Origin: Motiliproteus sp. MSK22-1
Lineage (GTDB): Bacteria > Pseudomonadota > Gammaproteobacteria > Pseudomonadales > Balneatricaceae
Direction: 5' to 3'
NCBI RefSeq assembly: GCF_001968815.1
Contig: NZ_MIEQ01000024.1
Span: 119,519 to 183,518, forward strand
Length of the DNA: 64,000 nt
Shown: positions 1-9,034 of the stretch, piece by piece
How positions within the stretch are numbered: position 1 is the first letter of the stretch
How the letters are laid out: every line of letters starts with the position of its first letter
Position numbers and translations under genes: made by a program
Notes under the pieces: model-generated
Databases searched by the model: none
What the model saw: only the letters and a program-made list of their open reading frames with translations
What the model was told of the DNA's origin: nothing

Positions 1-208
1 GAATGTTCAACCGATGGAACAGCAGAAGTCCCCGTTTATGTATTCCTGATGGTATCTGGGGGAGGCTGTCTCTTGTTTGGAAACAGGTTAGGGTAATGAT
101 TGTTATTATTGAAATGCATAATTTCAATGAATCATGCATGATATAGATGGTCTATCTGCTTGAGATCAAATGTTGCTCGGTGGATAGCAGTGCTATTGGT
201 AACAACCA

Positions 209-280
209 GGGAATCTGAAAATAAGTCTATTGGGCTCCAAAGGGGGGCATAGAGCATGATGGACTTATTTGTGGGTTCTC
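209..280. repeat. Palindromic intergenic repeat, copy 1
   Basis: Left arm (209-237) and right arm (252-280) are imperfect inverted repeats: AAATAAGTCTATTGGGCTC on the left against GAGCATGATGGACTTATTT on the right, with the outer ends GGGAATC and GGGTTCTC. About 14 bases separate the arms. The core ATGGACTTATT recurs in seven other intergenic places of this window. It lies just upstream of the lysR start. The rest of 1-296 shows no gene. Confidence 0.65.
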
Positions 281-296
281 TTAACGGGAGTCCAGC

Positions 297-1223
297 ATGT
301 CGCAACTCAGATCGCTTGATCTTAATTTATTGCTTGTTTTTGATGCTTTATTAACAGAGCGGCATGTTACCCGAGCGGCTGAAAAAGTATTTTTAAGTCA
401 GTCTGCCACCAGTCACGCGCTAAACCGGTTACGAGAGCAATTGGATGATCCCATTCTGGTTCGTACAGAAAGGGGGATGCAGCCTACACCTCGGGCTGTG
501 GACATGCTGCCTCAGATCCGCCAGGCGTTAAAGCTGTTGGAGCGAACACTGGCTCCTCCTGAGCAGTTTTTTCCGGCAGAAAGTGAGCGTACCTTTGTCA
601 TCGCCAGTACCGATTACTTTGAGGCGGTGGTCCTACCTCCGCTGGTCGCTTATCTGCAACGGGAAGCACCAAAGATCCGTATTGAGATAGAGCTGATTAC
701 TGACAGAGCTTCGGAACAGGCCCTGGAAAGTCATGATATCGATCTGGTGGTGGGATTGGATTCGTCTCAGGAGGTTCCGTCCCATCTCATCAGTGAAGCA
801 TGGGTTCAGGAAGAGCAGGTTTGCGTGGTGGGGGCGAATAATACTCAGGTAACGGACGTGCTTTCATTGGATGAATATATATCAATGACTCATGTTGTAT
901 TTTCTGACCTGAGTGGAATAGCAACCAGCAATATTGATGTCTGGTTAGAATCTCAGGGGTGTAGCCGTCAATCCATTTCCAGGAATCTTAACTATACGGC
1001 TGCGGCCTGCATTGTGGCACAAACAGATGCCATCATTACCTTACCTAAACAGATGGCCTTGTTATTTTGCAGTATGTTGCCGGTGCGCTTGATCGGGCCA
1101 CCGGAGGGATTGCCAGATGTTAATATGACTTTGATTTATCATCCTTTTTTTGCAAAGAGTCCTTCTATTCGATGGCTTAAAGAGAGAGTCATTGAGCTGG
1201 GGCAGAACATTGTCGATGGATAA
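297..1223 (+). CDS. LysR-family transcriptional regulator
   Basis: This 308-residue protein is a LysR-type DNA-binding regulator. The winged helix-turn-helix occupies about residues 5-65, with the typical pattern LDLNLLLVFDALL followed by TRAAEKVFLSQSATSHAL and a following LVRT segment; the effector-binding half starts near residue 95. A good ribosome site (GGGAG) lies 6 bases before the ATG. The gene converges on aceE and has no divergent partner in the window, so its target cannot be read from the context. The protein resembles the NodD/LeuO-like branch that carries DLNLL at the start, but the effector is unknown. Confidence 0.9.
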   Translation: MSQLRSLDLNLLLVFDALLTERHVTRAAEKVFLSQSATSHALNRLREQLDDPILVRTERGMQPTPRAVDMLPQIRQALKLLERTLAPPEQFFPAESERTFVIASTDYFEAVVLPPLVAYLQREAPKIRIEIELITDRASEQALESHDIDLVVGLDSSQEVPSHLISEAWVQEEQVCVVGANNTQVTDVLSLDEYISMTHVVFSDLSGIATSNIDVWLESQGCSRQSISRNLNYTAAACIVAQTDAIITLPKQMALLFCSMLPVRLIGPPEGLPDVNMTLIYHPFFAKSPSIRWLKERVIELGQNIVDG

Positions 1224-1386
1224 TCCCCTAGTCCAGGGCGAGCGTAGCGGAGATCAAAACAGTTTCTAGAGCTGTTAGTCTCTTCAGGCACTGCATACCG
1301 GTCTTATTACGACCGAGGATGCGATGCTGTATCTGATCTGGTGTTTTTGGAGGTGCCTGAGAGTTTGGAAGTGCAAGATAGAAAGT

Positions 1387-1410
1387 GCCAGAGAGATTGG
1401 TCTCTCTGGC
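1387..1410 (-). terminator. Hairpin terminator downstream of aceE
   Basis: A perfect 10-bp stem (GCCAGAGAGA / TCTCTCTGGC) with a TTGG loop lies 27 bases past the aceE stop codon. The following minus-strand sequence is only moderately T-rich (ACTTTCTATCTT), so it may also serve the convergent lysR gene. Confidence 0.6.
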
Positions 1411-1436
1411 ATCACTGTTGCCAAACGGGCCTGGAA

Positions 1437-4112
1437 TCAAGCCAGAGTCGGATCAACCTTCTCTTGAGGAATAGCCAGGGAATCGCGTGCTTGTGAAAGT
1501 TTGGCTTCAGATAATATTCCGTTGCGGTACAGCTGAGCTAATGCCGACCAGGCGATATAACGGGCATCAACTTCAAAATGATCCCGCAGTGTTGGTCTAC
1601 TTTCACTCAGGCCAAACCCATCGGTACCCAGTACAACCAGATCTTCAGGAAACCAGCGTGAAATACCGTTAGGCAAAGACTTCATAAAGTCACTAGCGGC
1701 TACAAATACTCCTTTTTCAGCCCCTAGAAGCTGCTCAATATAGTTCTGTTTGGGCTGTTCCGGGTTCAGTAGATTATGTCGTTCAACTGACAGGGCCTGT
1801 CGGGTAAGTTGGTTATAACTGGTCACGCTCCAGATATCGGCACTGCAGCCAAAGTCGGAAAGCAACTCGGCTGCTTTAATGGTTTCCTGCATCAGGCTGC
1901 CACTGCCTAACAGGTGTACCTTATGGCCTTTGGCGTCATTTTTCTTGAGACGATACATCCCCTGGAGAATACCGTCTTCGATTCCGTCAGGCATTGCAGG
2001 CATCGAGTAGTTTTCGTTGTAGAGAGTAATGTAGTAAAAGATTTTCTGGTCCTGTTCGTACATTCGCCTTATGCCATCGCGAATGATAACCGCCAGCTCG
2101 TAAGCAAATGCCGGATCATAACTGTACAGGTTGGGCACAGTGGCTGCGATGGCGTGAGAATGGCCATCCTGGTGTTGCAGGCCTTCTCCGTTTAACGTGG
2201 TCCGGCCGGCTGTAGCTCCGATCAGGAAGCCCTTTGCCATACTGTCAGCGCAGGCCCATATCATGTCACCAACCCGCTGGAACCCAAACATTGAATAGAA
2301 TATATAGAATGGAATGGTTGGTACGTTATAGTTTGCGTAGGCTGTACCTGCGGCTAAAAATGATGCCATGGCACCGGTTTCGCAAATCCCTTCCTGCAGC
2401 AGCTGGCCGTCTTTGGCCTCTTTATAGGGCAGTAAGCTACTGGAATCTACCGGTTTATAAGTTTGACCAACACTGGAATAGATTCCAAATTGATTAAATA
2501 GCGATTCCATGCCGAAGGTGCGCGCTTCATCCGGTACTATCGGAACCACATACTGACCAAAACTTTTGTCTTTGAGCATTGTTGACAACATTCTTACAAA
2601 GGACATTGTTGTTGATTGCTCTCGGTTAGACCCTTCTATTGCGGCCTTAAAAAGGGAGAGTTCAGGAGTTTGAAGGGGTTTCGTGTCTGCTTTTCTTGAG
2701 GGTAGGTAACCACCCAGATCCTGTCTTCTACGATGCAGATACTCCATTACCGGACTGTCATCAGCTGGTTTATAGAGTTGAGCCTCAGCTAAGGCTTCAT
2801 CACTTAAGGGGATTTCGAAGCGTCGGCCCAGAGCAATACGTTCTTCTGCGGTTAACCGCTTCTTTTGATGAGAAGTGTTCTGACCCTCTGCAGAGGCCCC
2901 CATACCATCTCCCTTTACCGTTTTCATCAAAATAACGGTAGGTTTCCCGTTGGTTTTTAAGGCTTCATCAAAGGCACTGAATATCTTATTAGGGTCCTGA
3001 CCACCTCGTTTAATGCAGCGAATCTGCTCATCACTCAGGGTCTTCATCAGAGCTTCCAGTCGTGGGTCATCTTTGGTCCAGTGATTGCGGACTGTTGGAC
3101 CGTCGGATACCGTATAAAACTGGTAATCACCATCGACTGCTCGGTCCATACGGGCCTGTAGAACCCCGTCATGATCTCGAGAGAACAACTCATCCCATTC
3201 GCTTCCCCAGATGACTTTGATAACGTTCCAGCCAGCCCCTCTGTAGCTTCGTTCCAGCTCTTGGATAATTTTCCCGTTACCGCGTACAGGACCATCCAGG
3301 CGTTGAAGATTGCAGTTAACAACCATAACCAGGTTATCCAGGTTATCCCTGGTTGCCATATTGATGGTGCCCAGTACTTCTGGCTCATCTGACTCACCAT
3401 CTCCTATAAAACACCAGATCTTTCCGCCATCAGGTTTTTTCAGACCTCGGTTCTCCAGGTACTTCATAAAGCGGGCCTGATAAATAGCAGAAGGTGTTGA
3501 CAGACCCATGGATGCCGTCGGCCCCTGCCAGAAGTCCGGCATCCGTCGAGGATGTGGGTAAGAACTTAACCCTCCACCAGGCTGTAACTCCCGCCGGAAG
3601 TTACTGGCCTGTTGCTCGCTGAGGCGACCTTCCAGAAATGCTCTGGCGTATAGGCCAGGGGCAGCATGGGCTTGTACCATTAACTGATCACCACCATAGT
3701 TTTCTGAACGGTTCTTGAAAATGTGGTTAAAGCCAACTTCCAGCATGGTGGCAGCAGATTGATAGGTAGCAATATGTCCACCGACACCGGTGCCCTGATC
3801 GTTTGCTCTTAGTACCATTGCGGCTGCGTTCCAGCGGATGATATTTTCCAGTTCTTTTTCCAGTTCAGGATTTCCCGGATACCTTGGCTGATCGGTTGTC
3901 GGGATCGTGTTTCGATAAGGTGTGTTCAGAGTCGCCTCTGTAAGACTGATATTTTTATTGAGTAGTCTGTTCTGCAGCAACCGGAGTATATCGCGACCTC
4001 TGTTTTCTCCCTGGTAGTCCAGCACATTGTCGAGGGCTTCGATCCATTCACTGTTTTCAAGAGTCAGATCATCATCGTCTATAGGGTTGGTGGTTGGGTC
4101 AACTGCGTTCAT
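1437..4112 (-). CDS. aceE: Pyruvate dehydrogenase E1 component, homodimeric type
   Basis: This is the thiamine-diphosphate-dependent E1 subunit, which decarboxylates pyruvate and hands the acetyl group to lipoyl-E2. It aligns along its whole length with enteric AceE. Visible are the ThDP motif GDGES (about 237-241) ending in NCNLQ, and the conserved stretches FYIFYSMFGFQR, GRTTLNGEGLQHQDGHSH and VLGTDGFGLSESR. The start at 4112 gives 891 residues, close to the E. coli 887. An in-frame ATG at 4169 has a better ribosome site but adds a hydrophobic 19-residue leader not typical of the family. No aceF or lpd gene is beside it, so it either relies on an E2 encoded elsewhere or acts on another 2-oxoacid, as the Pseudomonas MdeB paralogue does. 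Confidence 0.95.
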   Translation of the reverse strand: MNAVDPTTNPIDDDDLTLENSEWIEALDNVLDYQGENRGRDILRLLQNRLLNKNISLTEATLNTPYRNTIPTTDQPRYPGNPELEKELENIIRWNAAAMVLRANDQGTGVGGHIATYQSAATMLEVGFNHIFKNRSENYGGDQLMVQAHAAPGLYARAFLEGRLSEQQASNFRRELQPGGGLSSYPHPRRMPDFWQGPTASMGLSTPSAIYQARFMKYLENRGLKKPDGGKIWCFIGDGESDEPEVLGTINMATRDNLDNLVMVVNCNLQRLDGPVRGNGKIIQELERSYRGAGWNVIKVIWGSEWDELFSRDHDGVLQARMDRAVDGDYQFYTVSDGPTVRNHWTKDDPRLEALMKTLSDEQIRCIKRGGQDPNKIFSAFDEALKTNGKPTVILMKTVKGDGMGASAEGQNTSHQKKRLTAEERIALGRRFEIPLSDEALAEAQLYKPADDSPVMEYLHRRRQDLGGYLPSRKADTKPLQTPELSLFKAAIEGSNREQSTTMSFVRMLSTMLKDKSFGQYVVPIVPDEARTFGMESLFNQFGIYSSVGQTYKPVDSSSLLPYKEAKDGQLLQEGICETGAMASFLAAGTAYANYNVPTIPFYIFYSMFGFQRVGDMIWACADSMAKGFLIGATAGRTTLNGEGLQHQDGHSHAIAATVPNLYSYDPAFAYELAVIIRDGIRRMYEQDQKIFYYITLYNENYSMPAMPDGIEDGILQGMYRLKKNDAKGHKVHLLGSGSLMQETIKAAELLSDFGCSADIWSVTSYNQLTRQALSVERHNLLNPEQPKQNYIEQLLGAEKGVFVAASDFMKSLPNGISRWFPEDLVVLGTDGFGLSESRPTLRDHFEVDARYIAWSALAQLYRNGILSEAKLSQARDSLAIPQEKVDPTLA

Positions 4113-4172
4113 AGGATTTTCCCAAAGGGTGTTAACGATCAGGTAATAAAAACCATAATAAAGATGCATATG

Positions 4173-4193
4173 AGAGACTCCTGTGGAGTCTCT
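4173..4193 (-). promoter_or_regulatory. Perfect hairpin covering the upstream ribosome site of aceE
   Basis: AGAGACTCC, a 3-base loop and GGAGTCTCT form a perfect 9-bp hairpin. Read on the minus strand, the 3' arm contains the GGAG ribosome site for the ATG at 4169 (8-base spacing), so folding would hide that site. Whether it controls translation, ends a leader transcript, or is a protein site cannot be decided from sequence. Confidence 0.45.
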
Positions 4194-5543
4194 TTCGGAT
4201 ATCCCTTCTAAGGATGTTTATCAGCAGCCTGGTAGACTGGTCACAGAACAGTGAATACGGATAGCGGTTCGACAGTTCTGTTGCTCCATGTTTTATGTTG
4301 CGCTATGTTTTATAGTTAAGAAATTTATCACCAAGCAGTTAGTGTTAGTCTCCAAATAAATCCACAGATAAGTACTATTTTAGTGTTATCTACTGATTTT
4401 TTATAATTTGTTGGTGTTCTTGGTCTTTTCATCTGAAAGAGGGACCTGATTGGGTTGTCGGGGGCCTTGGGGTCTTTGCGACAAGCGCAGAGATGATTGC
4501 TCTGAGTAAATTGTGCTAAAAAAGGGATTATCAAAAAAAACAAGATGGATTCATTTCAGGCACATCTAGAATAGTAACAGACTGATCTTAAATCATTTAT
4601 TATCAAAAAAGTTTTGAAACTATAAGTGCTGAATGCCTGTTTTTCCGTTTGATTTAATTACCTAGAGTGCCTTATAGGGCTTTTGGAAAACTTAATAAAT
4701 CCTGAAGCAATCAAATAACCTGCGAGTAAGTTCATGATGTTCTTAGCAGTCTCTGGAGAGGCTGATAATCGGACTGGCTCTATAAAAGTTTAGCGTTGGA
4801 CCTACCGGTAAAATGGTATGACTTCTAGCATTAATGGAGCTTAGTCAAAAGACGACGAATGATAAATCAGTACTTTTATCTCTAATTTGTGATCTGATAC
4901 TGAGCTGCCAATCTTTAATGTAGCTGCTGAAGTTAGGCTAAGGTGTTATTAATCGACTCATGGATGGAGGTACTGATATTGTTCAATTCCACGCTGGATA
5001 CCACCGAGAACACAATGGACTTAATTCACAGGTTTTCTAAGTGATGAAAAGTCAGTGCTGGTTTGTAACTGGCTACTGGCTCAGATGGCAGGAACAGCGT
5101 AGAAACAATCCGGCTCTAATCATGTGCTGGGTTATTTAACTACCAATAGATAACATAATAGTATTTTATATTCGCTGTGATCTTATTTTTATTTATAGGG
5201 CCGAATGTAGAGTCATTGCCTGATAATAATATAAAGATATTATTTTTGGCGTCAATTGTTTTAACTGTGGCACATTCTGTTATTTACATAGCTGTTTAAT
5301 ATTTTCAGTATGTATTTGATGCCTGAACTAATAAATTATAATTATAAAGATACCATGATTTCCGTGGTGTACGTTTACTTATTATGTATCTAGGTACTTG
5401 TTAGTTAAGCGTTTGAAAAATAATAAAATAACTCTCCTGTTGATGCAGGAAGACTTATAGCTTTCATCATAGAAAACTGTGGATAACACAATCTTTTTTG
5501 ATCCTGTGTTTTTATTGGGCGAAAGCGTATCTGAGGGGGCATC
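4194..5543. other. Gene-free AT-rich interval before the RTX cassette
   Basis: I find no convincing gene in this 1.35 kb stretch. The short open frames at 4328-4543 and 5382-5600 on the minus strand lack ribosome sites and protein-like composition. It contains one copy of the dispersed repeat (5006-5038). Composition becomes strongly AT-rich towards 5150-5400. It presumably holds the promoter of the secretion operon, but I cannot point to a confident promoter. Confidence 0.6.
5006..5038 (+). repeat. Dispersed intergenic repeat, copy 2 (single arm)
   Basis: GAGAACACAATGGACTTAA followed by TTCACAGGTTTTC matches the right arm of the dispersed palindrome family (GAACAYAATGGACTTATT then AGGTTCCC). 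A left arm is not evident, so this is a half copy. Confidence 0.6.
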
Positions 5544-7649
5544 TTGAAAGAGATTACGAATACTCAATCGGCCATTGCCTGTAGTCAGATTTTGCTGCAA
5601 TTAACCGGTATTAAACTGCAGGAAATATCTTCTGAACCCACCGAGAATATACCTTTAAAAAAAATGATGAAACGCTATGGTAAATGCCATGGTGTAAATC
5701 TAAATCTCTGCCGATTAGATTTTATTAAAGTCACCCCGGATATTTTACCGTTAGCCTACCGACAAAAAGATGGATCTTTTGTTGTTCTGGTTCGTCTCTC
5801 TGAGACACAGGCTCTTATTCAATCACCGGATGTTCGGCTACCTCAGACCTTATCACTGAGTGAGATTCAGGCTCAATGGACTGGTGATGTAGTATTGTTG
5901 CAAGGGGCTGCATTCCGCTTTGATGTCTCCTGGTTTATTCCCGAATTTGTCCGTCATCGCTGGCTGTTGATTGAAGTCTTGCTGTTCTCCCTGATGCTGC
6001 AGCTGCTGGCGTTGGTTACACCGCTCTTTTTTCAGGTCGTAATGGATAAAGTGTTGGTGCATCAAAGCCTGTCAACTCTCGATGTACTGGTGTTTGTACT
6101 GCTGGTAGTGGGGCTCTTTGAAGTACTGCTGAAAGGTTTGCGGGAGTACCTGTTTGCCCACACGACCAATCGGATTGATATCAGTCTGGGAGTTAAGCTC
6201 TTTCGTCACCTTCTGGGGTTACCGCTGCTGTATTTCAAGCACCGTCAGGTTGGCGCCATCATTACGCGAGTGCAGGAACTGGATAGTATCCGTGAGTTTC
6301 TGACCGGCTCGATCCTGACCCTTTGTGTTGATGTGCTTTTCTCCTTTGTCTTTTTCGCGGTGATGTACTGGTTATCACCCCTGTTGACCGGCCTGGTCCT
6401 GGCCGCTCTGCCGCTGTATTTTCTGTTGGCCTGGCTTAGTACCCGGCCGCTTCAGGCCCGGATTGAACGGCAGTTTCAGACCTCTGCGGTTAATACCTCT
6501 TTTCTGAACGAATCGGTTAGTGGCGCCGAAACCATCAAGAGCCTGGCAGTTGAACCCCGGATGCAGCGGCGCTGGGAGTCTCAGACCGAAGATATGGTGG
6601 CGGCAGGCTTTCAGACTCAGACACTGAACAACCTGGTCAACAATGGGGTGAGCTTGCTGCAGAAAGTCACCGGGGTGTTGGTGATCTGGGTTGGCGCTCA
6701 TCTGGTTATGTCGCTGGAACTGACCATCGGTCAGCTGATTGCGTTTAACATGATGGTCTCCCATGTCAGTCAGCCGATCGCCAAGTTGATTGAGCTATGG
6801 CAGCAGTTTGTACAGGCTCGGGTGGCCGTGGACAAGCTGGGGGATATGCTCAACCTCCCCGTTGAGCAAGCGCAGGGTAATCGAGTACCGACCAGTCCGT
6901 TGGTGGGCGAAATACAGTTGAGTAATATCGTTTTCAGTTACCAACCAAACTTCCCTCCGGTGTTAAAGGGGGTCGATTTGCAGCTTAAAGCCGGTGAGCA
7001 TTTGGGGATTGTGGGTCCTTCAGGGTCAGGAAAGTCCACCCTGACCAAATTGATTCAAAAACTCTACACTCAGGATAGTGGCGATATTCTTGTCGATGGT
7101 ATGCCCTTGCATACGCTGGATCCAGGGTATTTGCGTAGTCAGATTGGGGTGGTATTGCAGGAGAACTACCTGTTTAACCGCACGGTTCGCCATAACATCG
7201 CAGTTCAGGATCCAACCGCGCCACTGGAGGCGGTGATTGCCGTGGCCCGGTTAGCGGGTGCCCACGATTTTATTTTGCAGCTCTCGCGGGGGTATGACAC
7301 TGTGCTGGCTGAGGGAGGCAGCTCATTATCCGGGGGCCAGCGTCAGCGTATCGCCATTGCCCGGGCGCTGATGGCAGACCCTAAGGTTCTGATCTTTGAT
7401 GAAGCCACCAGTGCTCTGGATGATGAATCCCAGGCTCTGATTCAGAACAATATGGCTGAAATTGCCCGGGGACGCACACTGATCACCATTGCCCATCGAT
7501 TGTCGACCGTACGTCGCTGTGACCGTATCGTGGTGTTGGAGAAAGGCCGGATCACCGAGTCGGGCAGTCACCAGCAACTGCTGACTCAGCAAGGTTGCTA
7601 TGCCCGTCTCTGGCTACTGCAACAAGCCTTACGCCAGGAGGCTGTCTGA
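5544..7649 (+). CDS. rtxB: Type I secretion ABC transporter ATPase/permease (RtxB/HlyB-like)
   Basis: This inner-membrane exporter powers secretion of an RTX protein through a TolC-type channel. The N-terminal 130 residues form a C39-like domain. The catalytic QxxxxxC context of true C39 peptidases is missing, as expected for exporters of uncleaved cargo. A six-helix membrane domain follows (about 145-440), then the nucleotide-binding domain with Walker A GPSGSGKST (491-499), signature LSGGQ (595-599) and Walker B ending at D619-E620. The start is a TTG with a GAGGGGG ribosome site 4 bases upstream; the next in-frame ATG would cut the C39-like domain. The stop overlaps the next start (TGATG). 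Protein length (701) and sequence are close to HlyB. Confidence 0.93.
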   Translation: MKEITNTQSAIACSQILLQLTGIKLQEISSEPTENIPLKKMMKRYGKCHGVNLNLCRLDFIKVTPDILPLAYRQKDGSFVVLVRLSETQALIQSPDVRLPQTLSLSEIQAQWTGDVVLLQGAAFRFDVSWFIPEFVRHRWLLIEVLLFSLMLQLLALVTPLFFQVVMDKVLVHQSLSTLDVLVFVLLVVGLFEVLLKGLREYLFAHTTNRIDISLGVKLFRHLLGLPLLYFKHRQVGAIITRVQELDSIREFLTGSILTLCVDVLFSFVFFAVMYWLSPLLTGLVLAALPLYFLLAWLSTRPLQARIERQFQTSAVNTSFLNESVSGAETIKSLAVEPRMQRRWESQTEDMVAAGFQTQTLNNLVNNGVSLLQKVTGVLVIWVGAHLVMSLELTIGQLIAFNMMVSHVSQPIAKLIELWQQFVQARVAVDKLGDMLNLPVEQAQGNRVPTSPLVGEIQLSNIVFSYQPNFPPVLKGVDLQLKAGEHLGIVGPSGSGKSTLTKLIQKLYTQDSGDILVDGMPLHTLDPGYLRSQIGVVLQENYLFNRTVRHNIAVQDPTAPLEAVIAVARLAGAHDFILQLSRGYDTVLAEGGSSLSGGQRQRIAIARALMADPKVLIFDEATSALDDESQALIQNNMAEIARGRTLITIAHRLSTVRRCDRIVVLEKGRITESGSHQQLLTQQGCYARLWLLQQALRQEAV

Positions 7650-9034
7650 TGGGACTCAAGCATTGGCATACCGCACGCCGCGCCTGGCTGGCTGAGCGTC
7701 AGGCCCCGTCGGCAGTGAAACGTTCCCGTGATGAGTATGAGTTTCAGCCGGGTCGTCTGGAGATTGTTGAACGACCGCCGGCCCCCTGGGCTCGGCGCAC
7801 GGCCATGCTATTGACACTGTTGCTGGTCATCGCTTTGATCTGGTCGATTATCGGCCGTCTGGATATTCATTCACGCTCTTCAGGACGGTTGATAGTTTCC
7901 AGTTATTCGAAGGTTATTCAGTCACTGGAAGCCGGTGAAATCGCTGCTATTGATGTCCGTGACGGGCAACGAGTGAAGGTTGGTGATTCGTTGATTGAGC
8001 TGAACCCGATCGGTGTTGAAGCCGATGTTCAGGAGTTACAGGCACGGTTGATATTCCGACGCCTGGAACAGTTCCGGTTACAGGCCCTGCTGACCGATCA
8101 TCCATTGCAGAGCTTTAAGGCTGCAGCGGATATCCCCGCCGATCAGGTGGCACGGGCCAACAGGCACCTGATCAGCGAATGGCAAGCGGTGCAGACCCAG
8201 TTGCAAACTCTGGAGGGCGAGATGGAGGTCAATCGAGCGACCCAGCAGGCCCGTCAGGCAGAGATTACTGCGCTGCTGCGATTGGCGAGCAATATCGAAG
8301 ATCGACTCAAGGCCCGTCGAACCCTGGTAGCTAAGAAAATGTATCCGAAGGTCGAGCTGTTGCAGCAAGAGCGGGAACAGCTGGAGATTGAACGGGAGTT
8401 GGCTCGCCAGCATGCGGATCTGAAGGTGCTTGAGGCACAGCTGTTGGGGTTGCAGGAACAGCGCCGTAGCTATCTGGCCGAACGTCGGCGTGAGTACCAT
8501 GACAAGCTTAATAGTACGCAGGTCGAAAGGGCAGTGGTGGAGCAGCAGCTGATCAAAGCTCGTGAGAAGCGTCGCCTGATGAGTCTGCGTGCACCGGTTG
8601 ACGGGGTGGTCCAGCAATTGGCGGTGCATACTCTTGGTGGTGTCGTGCAACCGGCCCAGCAACTGATGGTGATTGTCCCGGAAGACAGCCCGTTAGAAGC
8701 GCAGGTCATGGTATTAAACAAGGACGTGGGTTTTGTGAATGCCCAACAGAGCGTGGAAATTAAAGTAGATTCCTTTCCCTATACTCGCTACGGCACGATT
8801 CCCGGTGAGGTGATTCATGTCTCAAAGGATTCGGTCCAGGATGAGCAGTTGGGGATGGTGTTCCCGGCACGGGTGAAAATAGCCCGCAACAGCATCCTTG
8901 TGGAAGATCAGGCGGTCCCGTTACAGGCCGGAATGAGCATTGTTGCTGAGATCCGTACTGGAGAGCGTCGTGTTATTGACTATTTGCTGAGTCCGTTGCA
9001 GCAATATCAGTCCGAAGCAATGAGGGAGCGCTGA
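7649..9034 (+). CDS. rtxD: Type I secretion membrane-fusion protein (HlyD/RtxD-like)
   Basis: This 461-residue periplasmic adaptor links the ABC exporter to an outer-membrane TolC-type channel. It has a short cytoplasmic N-terminus, one membrane helix (about 50-69), a lipoyl-like half motif, a long Gln/Glu/Arg-rich coiled coil (about 110-310), then the barrel domain with APVDGVVQQL and a C-terminal ERRVIDYLLSPLQ, the usual HlyD ending. I chose the ATG at 7649 because AGGAGG lies 7 bases before it and it overlaps the stop of the ATPase gene (TGATG). An in-frame upstream start would run into the previous gene. No tolC gene is in the window. Confidence 0.93.
   Translation: MGLKHWHTARRAWLAERQAPSAVKRSRDEYEFQPGRLEIVERPPAPWARRTAMLLTLLLVIALIWSIIGRLDIHSRSSGRLIVSSYSKVIQSLEAGEIAAIDVRDGQRVKVGDSLIELNPIGVEADVQELQARLIFRRLEQFRLQALLTDHPLQSFKAAADIPADQVARANRHLISEWQAVQTQLQTLEGEMEVNRATQQARQAEITALLRLASNIEDRLKARRTLVAKKMYPKVELLQQEREQLEIERELARQHADLKVLEAQLLGLQEQRRSYLAERRREYHDKLNSTQVERAVVEQQLIKAREKRRLMSLRAPVDGVVQQLAVHTLGGVVQPAQQLMVIVPEDSPLEAQVMVLNKDVGFVNAQQSVEIKVDSFPYTRYGTIPGEVIHVSKDSVQDEQLGMVFPARVKIARNSILVEDQAVPLQAGMSIVAEIRTGERRVIDYLLSPLQQYQSEAMRER

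Noticed and set aside
1228..1440. 70-codon minus-strand frame after aceE
   Set aside because: It runs through the terminator hairpin, overlaps the aceE stop and has no independent support.
4328..4543. 71-codon minus-strand frame upstream of aceE
   Set aside because: No ribosome site, composition not protein-like, and it lies in the gene-free AT-rich stretch.
5382..5600. 72-codon minus-strand frame overlapping the rtxB start
   Set aside because: It overlaps a well-supported gene start and shows no family resemblance or ribosome site.
8078..8662. 194-codon minus-strand frame inside rtxD
   Set aside because: It is a shadow of the coiled-coil coding region; the residue pattern (Leu/Gln/His-rich) reflects the antisense of Gln/Glu codons.
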